A DNA stretch of 64,000 nucleotides from Beijerinckiaceae bacterium (GCA_024304885.1 JALJOM010000003.1:1894110-1958109), one strand, 5' to 3'; positions 47,942 to 56,031 are shown, counted from the stretch's first letter. Made by a program: numbers and translations. The notes: a model not told the origin generated them from the sequence alone.

Positions 47942-48562
47942 ATGACGTCCAGGAGGCCGAGCCTCGTCTCGTTGTCATTCATCGCCGTTTCGCTCGCCAC
48001 GCTCGGCGCTTGCGGCTATACGGCGGGCAGCTCGACGGTCAAGATCCACTACAGCCAGGTCGGTGCCTGCAACGGCTACCAATCCGGCAGCGGAATCACC
48101 ACCAAACGGTCCAATCAGGCATTTGTGGTGTTCAAGATCGAATCGTTCGACGGCACGAATTCCGGTATCGATTTCTATTTCTTCGCGTCACGGCTCTACG
48201 TAGATCTCAACCCGGATCGAGAGACGTGGGGCTCGAGCCTCGGTGCCGGGAAATATTTCGCCTCGAAAGATCGTCGGTACACCGATCCTATCGGCGTCCC
48301 CGGGGTCGAAGACGTGAAAGCTCCGCCCAAGGTCGTCACGCAGGTCGACCGTTTCGCCTTCATCGCGGTGCCCACCAAGGCCGAGGTCGGAGCGCCCGAG
48401 GCCAACAAGACATCGTATCGCCTGTTCTACGATACGGTGACCGGAAAGGAGGCAGGCGGCCCCGCCTACCCGCAAATCGAATTCGTCAAAACGAACGAGG
48501 CACAAACGACCTGGCCGGACATCGACGACTGCCTGCATCTCGACGTCGGCGAGAAGAAATAG
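47942..48562 (+). CDS. Unknown lipoprotein, tandem copy 2
   Basis: A paralogue of the preceding gene: 206 residues, lipobox TLGAC (Cys24), then STVKIHYSQVGACNGY, QAFVVFKIESFDGT, RLYVDLNPDRETWGSSLGAG and IEFVKTNEAQTTWPDIDDC. By eye about half of the residues match copy 1 across the mature part, with the Cys pair conserved. GAAAGGGAGG (47929-47938) is a strong ribosome binding site for ATG at 47942. It converges with the metallophosphatase gene, with eight bases between the stops. Function unknown; a surface or periplasmic binding role is possible. Confidence 0.8.
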   Translation: MTSRRPSLVSLSFIAVSLATLGACGYTAGSSTVKIHYSQVGACNGYQSGSGITTKRSNQAFVVFKIESFDGTNSGIDFYFFASRLYVDLNPDRETWGSSLGAGKYFASKDRRYTDPIGVPGVEDVKAPPKVVTQVDRFAFIAVPTKAEVGAPEANKTSYRLFYDTVTGKEAGGPAYPQIEFVKTNEAQTTWPDIDDCLHLDVGEKK

Positions 48563-48570
48563 CGGTCTCG

Positions 48571-50103
48571 TCAAACGAAGGTGATGCGGCCCTCGACGCG
48601 CGCGTCGACGATCCGCGCGGCCTCGACATGGGTGATGACGTCCTGCGCGACGAGTCTCACGCCCGAATCCGAGGTCGCGCGCATCTCGCCGGCGAGCATC
48701 CAATAGCCGTCACCGCCCCGCGCGAGATAATCGTTAGTGGCGAGACGGTAGTGGCGGGAGGGATCGAGCGGCTCGCCTCGGATCGTGACCGACCTTACCC
48801 TTTGCCCCTGCGGCGCGGTGCGGTCGACCACGACCGCGAGCCCCGAGACCTGGGGGAAGCGTCCGCTCGGACGGTCGAGCTGCGAGAAGCCGTTCTCCAG
48901 CGCGGCGGCGACGGCCTTTCCGGGCACGCTCGCCGCAACAGTCTTGTTGCCGAACGGCAGCTCCTCGATGATGTCGCGGCGCCTGAGCTTGGTCCCCGCC
49001 GGGTAGAGGCGGTTGCCCCGGATCCCGCCGCCGTTGAAGAGCGCGACCTCGGCGCCTGACGCCTTGCGCAAGGCATCGGCCACGAGATCGCCGATCGCAG
49101 CCTCCTCGCTGCGGACCACCTGCGTCCGGCTGTCGAGAGGTGCTGCGAGCGTCGCGATCTCGAGGTCGAAGATTTGCGCGAGCTGTGCCTCGTAGGCGGC
49201 GATTTTCGCGGCGAAGCCGGGATCGGGGACCACCTTCGCCGTATCAATCGGACGAAAGCTCGGCCACCATGACAGGCGCCTCGCCTTGTCGCCCGTGGTG
49301 ACGGCGATGTCGAGATCCACGGCGCTCAGATAGACGGCGTCGGCCTGGGACTCCATCAGCGCGGTACGTCCGTCGAAATCGATACGGAGATCGTGGTTGT
49401 GGCCGGACAGGATCAGGTCGGCGGCATGACCGTGCATCAAGGCCGCACCCGTCTCCTTGTCCGCATGGATGATCGCGACGACGAGGTCGGCACCCTCCGC
49501 GCGCGCCTTCTCCGACCTTTGCCGAATCGTGAACCGCGTATCGGCGAAGACGAGGTCGCCCGAGCTCGAGACGCTCGGCGTCCGGTCATAGGCCGAGCCG
49601 ATCAGCGCGAGCTTCAGCCCGTCGATATCGACGAGGATCTGGTCGAGGTGATGCGGCAAAGGTGCACCCGCCGCGTCGCGAAGATTGGCGGCGAGCACGG
49701 GAAACCGCGCTTCGCTCATGCGCTGCAGATAGACATCCTTGCCGAAGTCGAGCTCGTGATTGCCCGGCACGAAGGCATCGAGGCCAAGATCGTTGAAGAG
49801 CGCGATCATATGGGCGCCGGAATCGACGCTCGACAGGAGGCTCGGCGACAAGGTGTCACCTGCATGGACGAAGAAGAATCGCCGGTTCTCGGCCGCGGCC
49901 CTGGCCCGCTCGGCGCCGACCAGTGCCGCGAGACGCGCGAAGCCACCGCGCTTCCCGCCTCCCGAATCGAGCCGGTAGAAGTCGCTGACGAGGACGAAGG
50001 TCAGGCGAACGACCTTGTCCGCGGCCGCGGCGTCGCGCGCGAAGGCAGCGGCACTGGCGGCGAGAAGGAGCTTCAGCGTTTCGCGGCGGTCGAGGTCGAT
50101 CAT
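48571..50103 (-). CDS. Tat-type metallophosphatase / 5'-nucleotidase
   Basis: A predicted exported UshA-like nucleotidase. The 510-residue precursor has a Tat-like signal (DRRETLKLLLAASAAAFA). The N-terminal metallophosphoesterase domain has HAGDTLSPSL, VPGNHELDFG, IIHADKETG and SGHNHDLRID, and a 5'-nucleotidase C-terminal domain follows from about residue 320 (SEEAAIGDLVADALRKASGA, LFNGGGIRGN). In classic members the first metal motif is DxH; here it is VLVSDFYRLD, with Tyr in place of His, as I recall for a separate subfamily. Substrate is not known. Confidence 0.88.
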   Translation of the reverse strand: MIDLDRRETLKLLLAASAAAFARDAAAADKVVRLTFVLVSDFYRLDSGGGKRGGFARLAALVGAERARAAAENRRFFFVHAGDTLSPSLLSSVDSGAHMIALFNDLGLDAFVPGNHELDFGKDVYLQRMSEARFPVLAANLRDAAGAPLPHHLDQILVDIDGLKLALIGSAYDRTPSVSSSGDLVFADTRFTIRQRSEKARAEGADLVVAIIHADKETGAALMHGHAADLILSGHNHDLRIDFDGRTALMESQADAVYLSAVDLDIAVTTGDKARRLSWWPSFRPIDTAKVVPDPGFAAKIAAYEAQLAQIFDLEIATLAAPLDSRTQVVRSEEAAIGDLVADALRKASGAEVALFNGGGIRGNRLYPAGTKLRRRDIIEELPFGNKTVAASVPGKAVAAALENGFSQLDRPSGRFPQVSGLAVVVDRTAPQGQRVRSVTIRGEPLDPSRHYRLATNDYLARGGDGYWMLAGEMRATSDSGVRLVAQDVITHVEAARIVDARVEGRITFV

Positions 50104-50349
50104 GGTTGCGGCAAGCCTGGTCGAGCCGAGGACGGTCTCGCCCTAGTCTGCCATGCTTCGGCTCGGCGCAACAGGCCGCTCGCGGATCGTCGATCCGAGG
50201 AAGGGAACAGCGGACGGTGATCGCGAAGGCCGCAATCCCACGCGAAACCAGCACATTACCGTGATCTCCTCCGGTTTCCGGCGCGATCCCCGTTACCTCC
50301 GCGACGATCGTGCTTATCGTGGCCGAAGCAGCCGAGCCTGGAGAATGCC

Positions 50350-51471
50350 ATGGACGCCCGTTCGATCGACGAGGAGCTGGCCCTCGCAGACCGGATTGCT
50401 CCGGTCGCCTCCCACAACGAATGGGATCCTCTCGAGGAAGTGATCGTCGGCAGGCTCGAGGGGGCGACGATCCCGTCCGATCATCCGGTCGTCAATTGCA
50501 ACATCCCCCAGGGTTTCGCCGCACAGGCGCAGTCGCTCGTCGCGGGGTTCCATTATCCGCAATTCATGGTCGAGCCGGCACAGCGCGAGCTCGACGGCTT
50601 CGTCGCGCTCCTGGAGTCGCTCGGGATCGTCGTCCGACGCCCGGAGGCTGTCGATCACAGCCGGAAGTTCGGGACACCCGCTTGGACGTCGCGCGGCTTC
50701 TGCAACACCTGCCCGCGCGACTCCATGCTGGTCATCGGCGACGAGATCATCGAGACGCCGATGGCCTGGCCCTGCCGCTATTTCGAGACGCAGTCCTATC
50801 GTCCGATCCTGAAGGACTATTTCCGCCGCGGCGCGCGTTGGACGGCGGCCCCGCGCCCGGAGCTGACCGACGAGCTCTTCGATCCCGGCTTCCGCGTGCC
50901 CGACTACGGCGAGCCCGTGACGACGATCCTGACCGAGTTCGAGCCGGTGTTCGACGCGGCGGATTTCGTGCGTTGCGGGCGTGACCTCTTCGTGACGCGG
51001 AGCAATGTCACCAACGCCTTCGGCATCGACTGGCTGCGCCGGCATCTCGGTCCGACCTATCGGATCCACGAGGTCGCGAGCCGCTGCCCCAACCCGATGC
51101 ACATCGATACCACGATGCTCCCGTTGCGGCCGGGCAAGCTGCTCGTCAACCCCGACTATATCGACATGGACCGCCTGCCCGAGGTCCTGCGGAAATGGGA
51201 CATATTGGTTGCGCCCGAGCCCGATCCGATCGACGACCTGATGCTGAGGATCACGTCCTTGTGCGGCAAATGGCTCAACATGAACGTCCTCATGATCGAC
51301 GAAAGGCGGGTCGTCGTCGATCCGCACCACACAGGCATGATGCGCGCGCTCGAGACGTGGGGATTCGAGCCGATCCCCTGCGCGTTCTTGCATTATGCCG
51401 CGTTCGGCGGCGCCTTCCATTGCGCCACCTTGGACGTCCGCCGGCGCGGCTCGCTCGAGCGCTATTTCTGA
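50350..51471 (+). CDS. Arginine:glycine amidinotransferase-like enzyme
   Basis: Enzymes of this family move the amidino group of arginine to an amine (glycine in creatine synthesis; other amines in bacterial secondary metabolism). The 373-residue protein follows the vertebrate glycine amidinotransferase closely, as I recall it. The matching segments are FDAADFVRCGRDLFVTRSNV (Asp205), NPMHIDTTMLPL (His251), KWLNMNVLMIDERRVVVD and GGAFHCATLDVRRRGSLERY, with the nucleophile Cys358. All three catalytic residues are present. It ends four bases from the stop of the convergent guanidinium-exporter gene. No biosynthetic cluster surrounds it, so the acceptor amine is unknown. Confidence 0.9.
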   Translation: MDARSIDEELALADRIAPVASHNEWDPLEEVIVGRLEGATIPSDHPVVNCNIPQGFAAQAQSLVAGFHYPQFMVEPAQRELDGFVALLESLGIVVRRPEAVDHSRKFGTPAWTSRGFCNTCPRDSMLVIGDEIIETPMAWPCRYFETQSYRPILKDYFRRGARWTAAPRPELTDELFDPGFRVPDYGEPVTTILTEFEPVFDAADFVRCGRDLFVTRSNVTNAFGIDWLRRHLGPTYRIHEVASRCPNPMHIDTTMLPLRPGKLLVNPDYIDMDRLPEVLRKWDILVAPEPDPIDDLMLRITSLCGKWLNMNVLMIDERRVVVDPHHTGMMRALETWGFEPIPCAFLHYAAFGGAFHCATLDVRRRGSLERYF

Positions 51472-51475
51472 GCGT

Positions 51476-51790
51476 TCACAAAGAGAGCCTCAGGCCCGCG
51501 ATGCCGACCAGGATGAGGACGATCGACCCGATGCGCAGGGCGGTCGGCGGCTCGTCGAAGAGGTAGAAGCCGAAGGCCGTCGTCGCCGCAGCGCCGATGC
51601 CGGTCCAGATGACATAGGCCGTGCCGATCGGGAGCGTCTTCACCGCGAGGCCGAAAAGCCCCATGCTCGCCGCCATGGCGACAACCGTCGCGATCGACGG
51701 CAGGAGCCGGGAGAAGCCTTCGGAATATTTCAGCGCGATCGCCCATGCGGCCTCGCAAAATCCCGAGGCGATCAGAAGAAGCCAAGCCAT
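51476..51790 (-). CDS. Small multidrug resistance protein, Gdx/SugE (guanidinium exporter) type
   Basis: A 104-residue four-helix inner-membrane protein starting MAWLLLIASGFCEAAWAIAL. It contains LKYSEGFSRLLPS, VKTLPIGTAYVIWTGIGA and EPPTALRIGSIVLILVGIAG, which match the Gdx (SugE) branch that exports guanidinium by proton antiport, rather than the EmrE polyaromatic-cation branch. The Glu in TM1 (FCEAAWA) is the coupling residue. It lies seven bases after the DUF815 ATPase gene on the same strand, likely one operon. No guanidine (ykkC) riboswitch could be placed ahead of the operon. Confidence 0.9.
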   Translation of the reverse strand: MAWLLLIASGFCEAAWAIALKYSEGFSRLLPSIATVVAMAASMGLFGLAVKTLPIGTAYVIWTGIGAAATTAFGFYLFDEPPTALRIGSIVLILVGIAGLRLSL

Positions 51791-51797
51791 CGGTCCC

Positions 51798-52772
51798 TCA
51801 CGCAATGGCCTTGCCGAGCCGGCCGGCGAGGTCCTGGATATATTGCCAGGCGGTACGGCCCGAGCGCGAGCCCCGCGTGACCGCCCATTCGAGCGCCTCG
51901 CGCACGATCTGCCCGGGCTCGACCGCGAGCCCGAAATGATCGGCATAGCCCTGGACCATCGCGAGATACTCGTCCTGCGAGCAGGGATGAAACCCGATCC
52001 AGAGCCCGAACCGATCGGAGAGCGACACTTTCTCGTCGACGGCATCGGCCGGGTGGATCGCGGTGTTGCGCTCGTTCTCGACCATTTCCCGCGCGAGGAT
52101 GTGGCGGCGATTCGAGGTCGCATAGAAGAGCACGTTGGCCGGGCGACCTTCGATCCCGCCCTCGAGCACCGCCTTCAGCGACTTGTAGGTCGTGTCGGCG
52201 GCCTCGAAGGAGAGATCGTCGCAGAAGACGAGAAAGCGAAAGGGGGCGTCGCGCAGCCGGGCCATGAGCCCCGGCAGGGCACCGATGTCCTCGCGGTGGA
52301 TCTCGACGATCTTGAGCGGTCCGAAGCCCGGCGCTCCGGCATGCCGAGCGTTGATCGTCGCATGGACCGCCTTGACGAGCGAGGACTTGCCCATGCCGCG
52401 CGCGCCCCAGAGCAGCGCGTTGTTGGCGGGAAGGCCGCGGGCGAAGCGCTCGGTATTGTCGTAGAGGAGACCGCGGGCTCGGTCGATGCCGCGCAGGAGC
52501 GAAAGATCGACCCGGTTGACGTTACGCACCGGCTGCAGTGCGCCCGTCGCCGCGACGAAGACGAAGGCATCCGCCGCGCCGAAATCCAAGGGCGCGGGTT
52601 TCGGCGTGACGTGAGCTTCGAGCGCGGCCGCGATCCGCTCGAGGGCTTCGGCTCGCCGATCGGCAGGGGCCGCCTTCGGCGTCCCGTCCCCGCGGACAGA
52701 GGCCGAGGCGGCGGCGCACGCCGTCGCTGAGCTCGAAGCAGAATCTCGGTCCTGAGGCATTTCGGCCATCAC
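51798..52772 (-). CDS. DUF815-family P-loop ATPase
   Basis: A 324-residue AAA-like ATPase of the DUF815 family, cytoplasmic, of unknown role. The N-terminal 60 residues are Ala/Ser-rich. Walker A is GARGMGKSSLVKAVHA (about residue 123), Walker B FLVFCDDLSFE, and the downstream segments LEGGIEGRPANVLFYATSNR and LSDRFGLWIGFHPCSQDEYL are strongly conserved in the family. It precedes the Gdx gene. The ATG at 52772 or 52769 is the first possible start. Confidence 0.9.
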   Translation of the reverse strand: MMAEMPQDRDSASSSATACAAASASVRGDGTPKAAPADRRAEALERIAAALEAHVTPKPAPLDFGAADAFVFVAATGALQPVRNVNRVDLSLLRGIDRARGLLYDNTERFARGLPANNALLWGARGMGKSSLVKAVHATINARHAGAPGFGPLKIVEIHREDIGALPGLMARLRDAPFRFLVFCDDLSFEAADTTYKSLKAVLEGGIEGRPANVLFYATSNRRHILAREMVENERNTAIHPADAVDEKVSLSDRFGLWIGFHPCSQDEYLAMVQGYADHFGLAVEPGQIVREALEWAVTRGSRSGRTAWQYIQDLAGRLGKAIA

Positions 52773-52808
52773 TCCCGACCCGGGGGTCCACGGCTCGCTT
52801 AGACTGCC

Positions 52809-52970
52809 ATGCCGATCACGTCCAGCGTCCGGGCGTTCCTGGAGCCGCTCGAGTTCGACCCGGAGGCCTGGTTCGCCGAGCTCGACAGGCTGGGCGGCGC
52901 CGAATTTCTGGCGGAAGGGCGGCCCGAGTAGCCGCCGATGCCCAAAGACGAGGATATGCTCGATCGATGA
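52809..52970 (+). pseudogene. Truncated VapB/MazE-type antitoxin remnant
   Basis: From ATG at 52809 the frame gives 40 codons ending TAG: SSVRAFLEPLEFDPEAWFAE, LDRLGGAEFLAEGRPE. This resembles the toxin-binding C-terminal half of AbrB-type antitoxins (LEPxxxDWxALFxxLDxFxxxFMxEGRP pattern). The DNA-binding N-terminal half is missing, with an in-frame stop three codons upstream. After the amber codon the same frame continues PPMPKDEDMLDR and ends at a TGA that overlaps the vapC ATG (52967-52970), exactly as in intact vapBC operons. I infer an antitoxin gene that lost its 5' half and gained a nonsense codon. Confidence 0.6.
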
Positions 52971-53374
52971 TCTGCCTCGACACCAGTTCGGTGATCGCGG
53001 TGATCAATGGGCGCATCCCCACAGTGCGCGAGCGCGTCTCGGCGGCCCTCGCAGACAGCGAGTCGCTGACGATCTCGGTCATTGTCCTCTTCGAGCTGTG
53101 GCACGGCGTCGCGAAGAGCGATCGGGCACAGGCCAACGCGCGGGTTCTGAACGAATTTCTCGCGTGCGGCGTTTCGATTTGGGACCTCGATGCGGAGGAT
53201 GCGCGCGTGGCCGGAGAAATCCGCGCCACCTTGACCGATGCCGGTATGCCGATCGGGCCCTACGATCTTTTGATCGCGGCTCAGGCGCGCCGCCGCAACG
53301 CCCGCCTCGTCACCGCGAATTGTCGGGAATTTTTGCGGGTGCCGGGCCTTCAAGTCGAGGACTGGTCGCTTTAG
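52967..53374 (+). CDS. vapC: PIN-domain toxin VapC
   Basis: VapC toxins are Mg-dependent RNases that cut tRNA or rRNA. The 135-residue protein starts MICLDTSSVIAVINGR and keeps the acidic residues of the PIN site: Asp5, the Glu in VIVLFELWHGVAKS, and the Asp residues of WDLDAEDARVAGE and MPIGPYDLLIAAQA. It ends VTANCREFLRVPGLQVEDWS. It appears intact, although the upstream antitoxin is broken. It is transcribed toward rubrerythrin, about 190 bases away. Either another antitoxin covers it or it is inactive. Confidence 0.9.
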   Translation: MICLDTSSVIAVINGRIPTVRERVSAALADSESLTISVIVLFELWHGVAKSDRAQANARVLNEFLACGVSIWDLDAEDARVAGEIRATLTDAGMPIGPYDLLIAAQARRRNARLVTANCREFLRVPGLQVEDWSL

Positions 53375-53460
53375 GGCCGATTCCTGCCGCGTAGAGCGCG
53401 ACCGAAGCTCTCCCACGCTTTCTTGCGCAGTCCCCGCCGATTTTCCGGATCCGGAACGGA

Positions 53461-53499
53461 TTGACATTTGCGGCGAACAACGGCTTGAATCGTTCTAAG
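53461..53499 (+). promoter_or_regulatory. Rubrerythrin promoter with Irr-type iron control element
   Basis: TTGACA (53461-53466) is a consensus -35, followed by a 17-base spacer and a weak -10 (CTTGAA, 53484-53489). Overlapping the -10 is GCTTGAATCGTTCTAAG (53483-53499), which matches the ICE consensus TTTAGAA-N3-TTCTAAA perfectly in GAA-N3-TTCTAA and less well in the outer left arm. Irr is the heme- and iron-responsive regulator of Hyphomicrobiales. The start codon is 68 bases downstream. Confidence 0.6.
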
Positions 53500-53567
53500 C
53501 GCTTGTGCAAGGCTCGACCCCAGCCGTGCTCACGCTTGAATAGCCTCGTCTTCGAAGGAGTTAACAA

Positions 53568-53993
53568 ATGGCATCGCTCAGTGGGAGCAAGACGGTCGAG
53601 AATCTAAAGGCTGCCTTCGCCGGCGAATCGCAGGCGAACCGGCGCTATCTCTATTTCGCACAAAAGGCCGATGTCGAAGGCTACAACGATGTCGCGGCCG
53701 TGTTCCGCTCGACTGCGGAAGGCGAGACCGGCCATGCGCACGGGCACCTCGAGTTCCTCGAGGCTGTCGGCGATCCCGCGACCGGCCTGCCGATCGGCAA
53801 GACCGAAGCGAACCTCGGCGCCGCGGTCGCGGGCGAGACGCACGAATATACCGACATGTATCCAGGCATGGCGCGCACCGCGCGCGAGGAAGGCTTCGCC
53901 GAGATCGCCGACTGGTTCGAGACGCTCGCCAAGGCGGAGCGTTCGCATGCCGGACGGTTCCAGAAGGCTCTCGACGAGCTGAAGGCCGCCTGA
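53568..53993 (+). CDS. Rubrerythrin (di-iron, without rubredoxin domain)
   Basis: A 141-residue four-helix di-iron protein likely to remove peroxide or handle iron. The ligand motifs are [58 protein letters not shown] and [15 protein letters not shown], giving the ExxH and Glu pattern of rubrerythrin. The C-terminal rubredoxin domain is absent, so electrons must come from another protein, perhaps the Fe-S protein encoded downstream. GAAGGAG (53554-53560) precedes the ATG. A hairpin with a T-rich tail separates it from the next gene. Confidence 0.93.
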   Translation: MASLSGSKTVENLKAAFAGESQANRRYLYFAQKADVEGYNDVAAVFRSTAEGETGHAHGHLEFLEAVGDPATGLPIGKTEANLGAAVAGETHEYTDMYPGMARTAREEGFAEIADWFETLAKAERSHAGRFQKALDELKAA

Positions 53994-54001
53994 TCCCTTT
54001 C

Positions 54002-54032
54002 GGCCCGGTCGCGACCCCGGCCGGGCCTTTCT
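54002..54032 (+). terminator. Terminator or attenuator after rubrerythrin
   Basis: GGCCCGG (54002-54008) pairs with CCGGGCC (54021-54027) and is followed by TTTCT. It lies eight bases after the rubrerythrin stop and before the next gene of the likely operon, so it may give more rubrerythrin message than downstream message. Confidence 0.55.
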
Positions 54033-54061
54033 CCTTGATCCCGAAACCGGAGACTCGATCC

Positions 54062-55432
54062 ATGAAGGAAGGCGGCCTCGCGGCGCCGACCCGGCATCCG
54101 CTGGATTGGCAGAATCCGGATTTCTACGACGAAGCGAAGCTCGACGCCGAGATGCGCCGGATCTTCGACATTTGCCACGGCTGCCGGCGCTGCTTCAATT
54201 TGTGCGATTCGTTTCCGCGCCTGTTCGATCTCGTCGACTCCTCGACGAACGGTGAGCTCGACACGGTCGAGAGCGCGAGCTTCAAGCCGGTCGTGGACGC
54301 CTGCACGCTCTGCGACATGTGCTACATGACGAAATGCCCCTATGTGCCGCCGCACGAGTTCAATCTCGATTTTCCCCATCTGATGTTGCGCTATCGCGCC
54401 GTCGAGGCGCGCAAGGGCTCGGTCACGCGCGCCGACAGGGAGCTCGCCGAAACCGACCGTAACGGCAAGCTCGCGAACGTGGTGGCCCCCTTGGCCAACT
54501 GGGCAACCGACGTGACCCACAAGACGGCGCGGGGGCTCGTCGAGAAAGTCGCGGGTCTCCACCACGAGGCGGTGCTGCCGGCCTACAGCGGCAAGAGCTT
54601 CGAGACGTTCGCCCGGGAGATCGTGCCGGAGGTGGACAAGTCCGCGCCGGCGTTCGGCCGCAAGGCGGTGCTCTACGCGACCTGCTACACGAATTTCAAC
54701 GATCCTACCGTAGGTCTCGCGGCCCGCGCGGTTCTGGCAAAGAACGGTGTGCGCACCGAGGTCGTCCACCCGCAGTGCTGTGGGATGCCGAAGCTCGAGC
54801 AGGGATTGATCGAGGAGGTGGCCGAGGCCGCACGAATCGTCGCCTCGGACCTGAAGACTTGGATCGATCTCGGCTACGACGTGATCGCGCTCGTCCCCTC
54901 CTGTGCCTTGATGCTGAAGTCGGAATGGCCGCTGATCCTACCGGGCGACGCGAACGTGAAGCTCTTGGCACAGGCGACCTTCGACCTCAGCGAATATATC
55001 GTGGACATTGCCAGGAAGGAGGGCCTCGCCCCCGGCATGCAGCCGGTCGACGGCGGCATCGCGCTCCACATCTCCTGCCATTCTCGGGCTCAGAACATGG
55101 GACGCAAGGCGGCGGACATGCTGCGCCTCGTTCCCGGTGCCGATGTCGAGGTCGTCGAGCGCTGCTCCGGCCATGGCGGCTCCTGGGGCTACAAGACCGC
55201 GAATTTCGAGACCGCGCTGAAGGTCGGCGCGCCGGTCGCGCGCCAGGTCGCGGCCGCCAAGAAAACCTACGTGAGCTCGGAATGCCCGCTCGCCGGGCTC
55301 CACATCGCGCAGGGTGTGGAACGGCAGGGCGGCGAGGCCGCGCCGCCGCAGCTGCTCGGCCATCCGATCGAGCTTCTCGCGCGCGCCTATGGGCTCGCCC
55401 CGCAGAACCTTGCCACGGAGCCACGACCGTGA
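54062..55432 (+). CDS. Heterodisulfide-reductase-related Fe-S protein (GlpC/HdrD-like)
   Basis: The 456-residue protein has two N-terminal [4Fe-4S] motifs, [16 protein letters not shown] and [18 protein letters not shown]. Two CCG-type domains follow, with [25 protein letters not shown] and [26 protein letters not shown]. This is the architecture of GlpC and HdrD-type electron carriers. ATG at 54062 is preferred to 54035 because GGAG lies nine bases upstream. The gene follows rubrerythrin and overlaps the DUF3501 gene by GTGA. The three-gene set recurs in proteobacteria as I recall, and a role as electron donor to rubrerythrin is inferred. Confidence 0.9.
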   Translation: MKEGGLAAPTRHPLDWQNPDFYDEAKLDAEMRRIFDICHGCRRCFNLCDSFPRLFDLVDSSTNGELDTVESASFKPVVDACTLCDMCYMTKCPYVPPHEFNLDFPHLMLRYRAVEARKGSVTRADRELAETDRNGKLANVVAPLANWATDVTHKTARGLVEKVAGLHHEAVLPAYSGKSFETFAREIVPEVDKSAPAFGRKAVLYATCYTNFNDPTVGLAARAVLAKNGVRTEVVHPQCCGMPKLEQGLIEEVAEAARIVASDLKTWIDLGYDVIALVPSCALMLKSEWPLILPGDANVKLLAQATFDLSEYIVDIARKEGLAPGMQPVDGGIALHISCHSRAQNMGRKAADMLRLVPGADVEVVERCSGHGGSWGYKTANFETALKVGAPVARQVAAAKKTYVSSECPLAGLHIAQGVERQGGEAAPPQLLGHPIELLARAYGLAPQNLATEPRP

Positions 55433-56031
55433 CGACGAGCGTCGGGAAGAAGCGCGAGCTGACCGCGGGCGATATCCTGCCCATGGCGGAGTACGGGAAG
55501 ATTCGCGCCGAGAGCCGGCGCAAGATCGCCCTGCGCAAGGCCAACCGGCGCGCCGAGGTCGGCCCCTATGTCACCTTCTACTTCGAATGCTACGACACGA
55601 TGTGGATGCAGGTCCACGAGATGCTCTACATCGAGAAGGGCGGGCCCGACCAGATCGCCGACGAGCTCGCGGCCTACAACCCCTTGATCCCCGGTGGGCG
55701 AGAGCTCGTCGCGACCTTCATGATCGAGATCGACGATTCCGACCGACGCAAGCGAATCCTCGCGGGCCTCGGCGGGATCGAGCATACGGCCTTCATCTCG
55801 ATCGGCGCGGAGAAGGTCGCAGGCGTCCCGGAGGCCGATCAGGACCGCACCAATGCCGAAGGCAAGGCCTCGTCGGTGCATTTCGTGCATTTTCCCTTCA
55901 CCGAGGCGCAGATCGTCGCCTTCAAGACTCCGGGCGCACAGGTCGTCCTCGGATTCGGCCATCCCGGCTACAGCCACATGACCATCATGCCCGAAGCGGT
56001 CCGCGCGGAGCTCTCGGGCGATTTCGATTAG
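55429..56031 (+). CDS. DUF3501 family protein
   Basis: A 200-residue cytoplasmic protein of unknown function, starting at GTG 55429, which overlaps the previous stop (GTGA). Core segments are ELTAGDILPMAEYGKIRAES, YVTFYFECYDTMWMQVHEML and GGRELVATFMIEIDDSDRRK, followed by SSVHFVHFPFTEAQIVAFKT, all typical of DUF3501. It is the third member of the rubrerythrin/Fe-S/DUF3501 operon. The stop TAG (56029-56031) is the first triplet of a repeat. Confidence 0.9.
   Translation: MTTSVGKKRELTAGDILPMAEYGKIRAESRRKIALRKANRRAEVGPYVTFYFECYDTMWMQVHEMLYIEKGGPDQIADELAAYNPLIPGGRELVATFMIEIDDSDRRKRILAGLGGIEHTAFISIGAEKVAGVPEADQDRTNAEGKASSVHFVHFPFTEAQIVAFKTPGAQVVLGFGHPGYSHMTIMPEAVRAELSGDFD

Noticed and set aside
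51791..51797. A guanidine riboswitch ahead of the Gdx gene
   Set aside because: Only seven bases separate it from the upstream ATPase gene, and I could find no ykkC-type conserved motif in the region before the ATPase gene.
46567..53374. Reading the EVE, TIR, vapC and DUF815 genes as one defence island
   Set aside because: They are spread over more than 8 kb among unrelated genes, the TIR gene and antitoxin are broken, and no core defence nuclease or modification gene is present.
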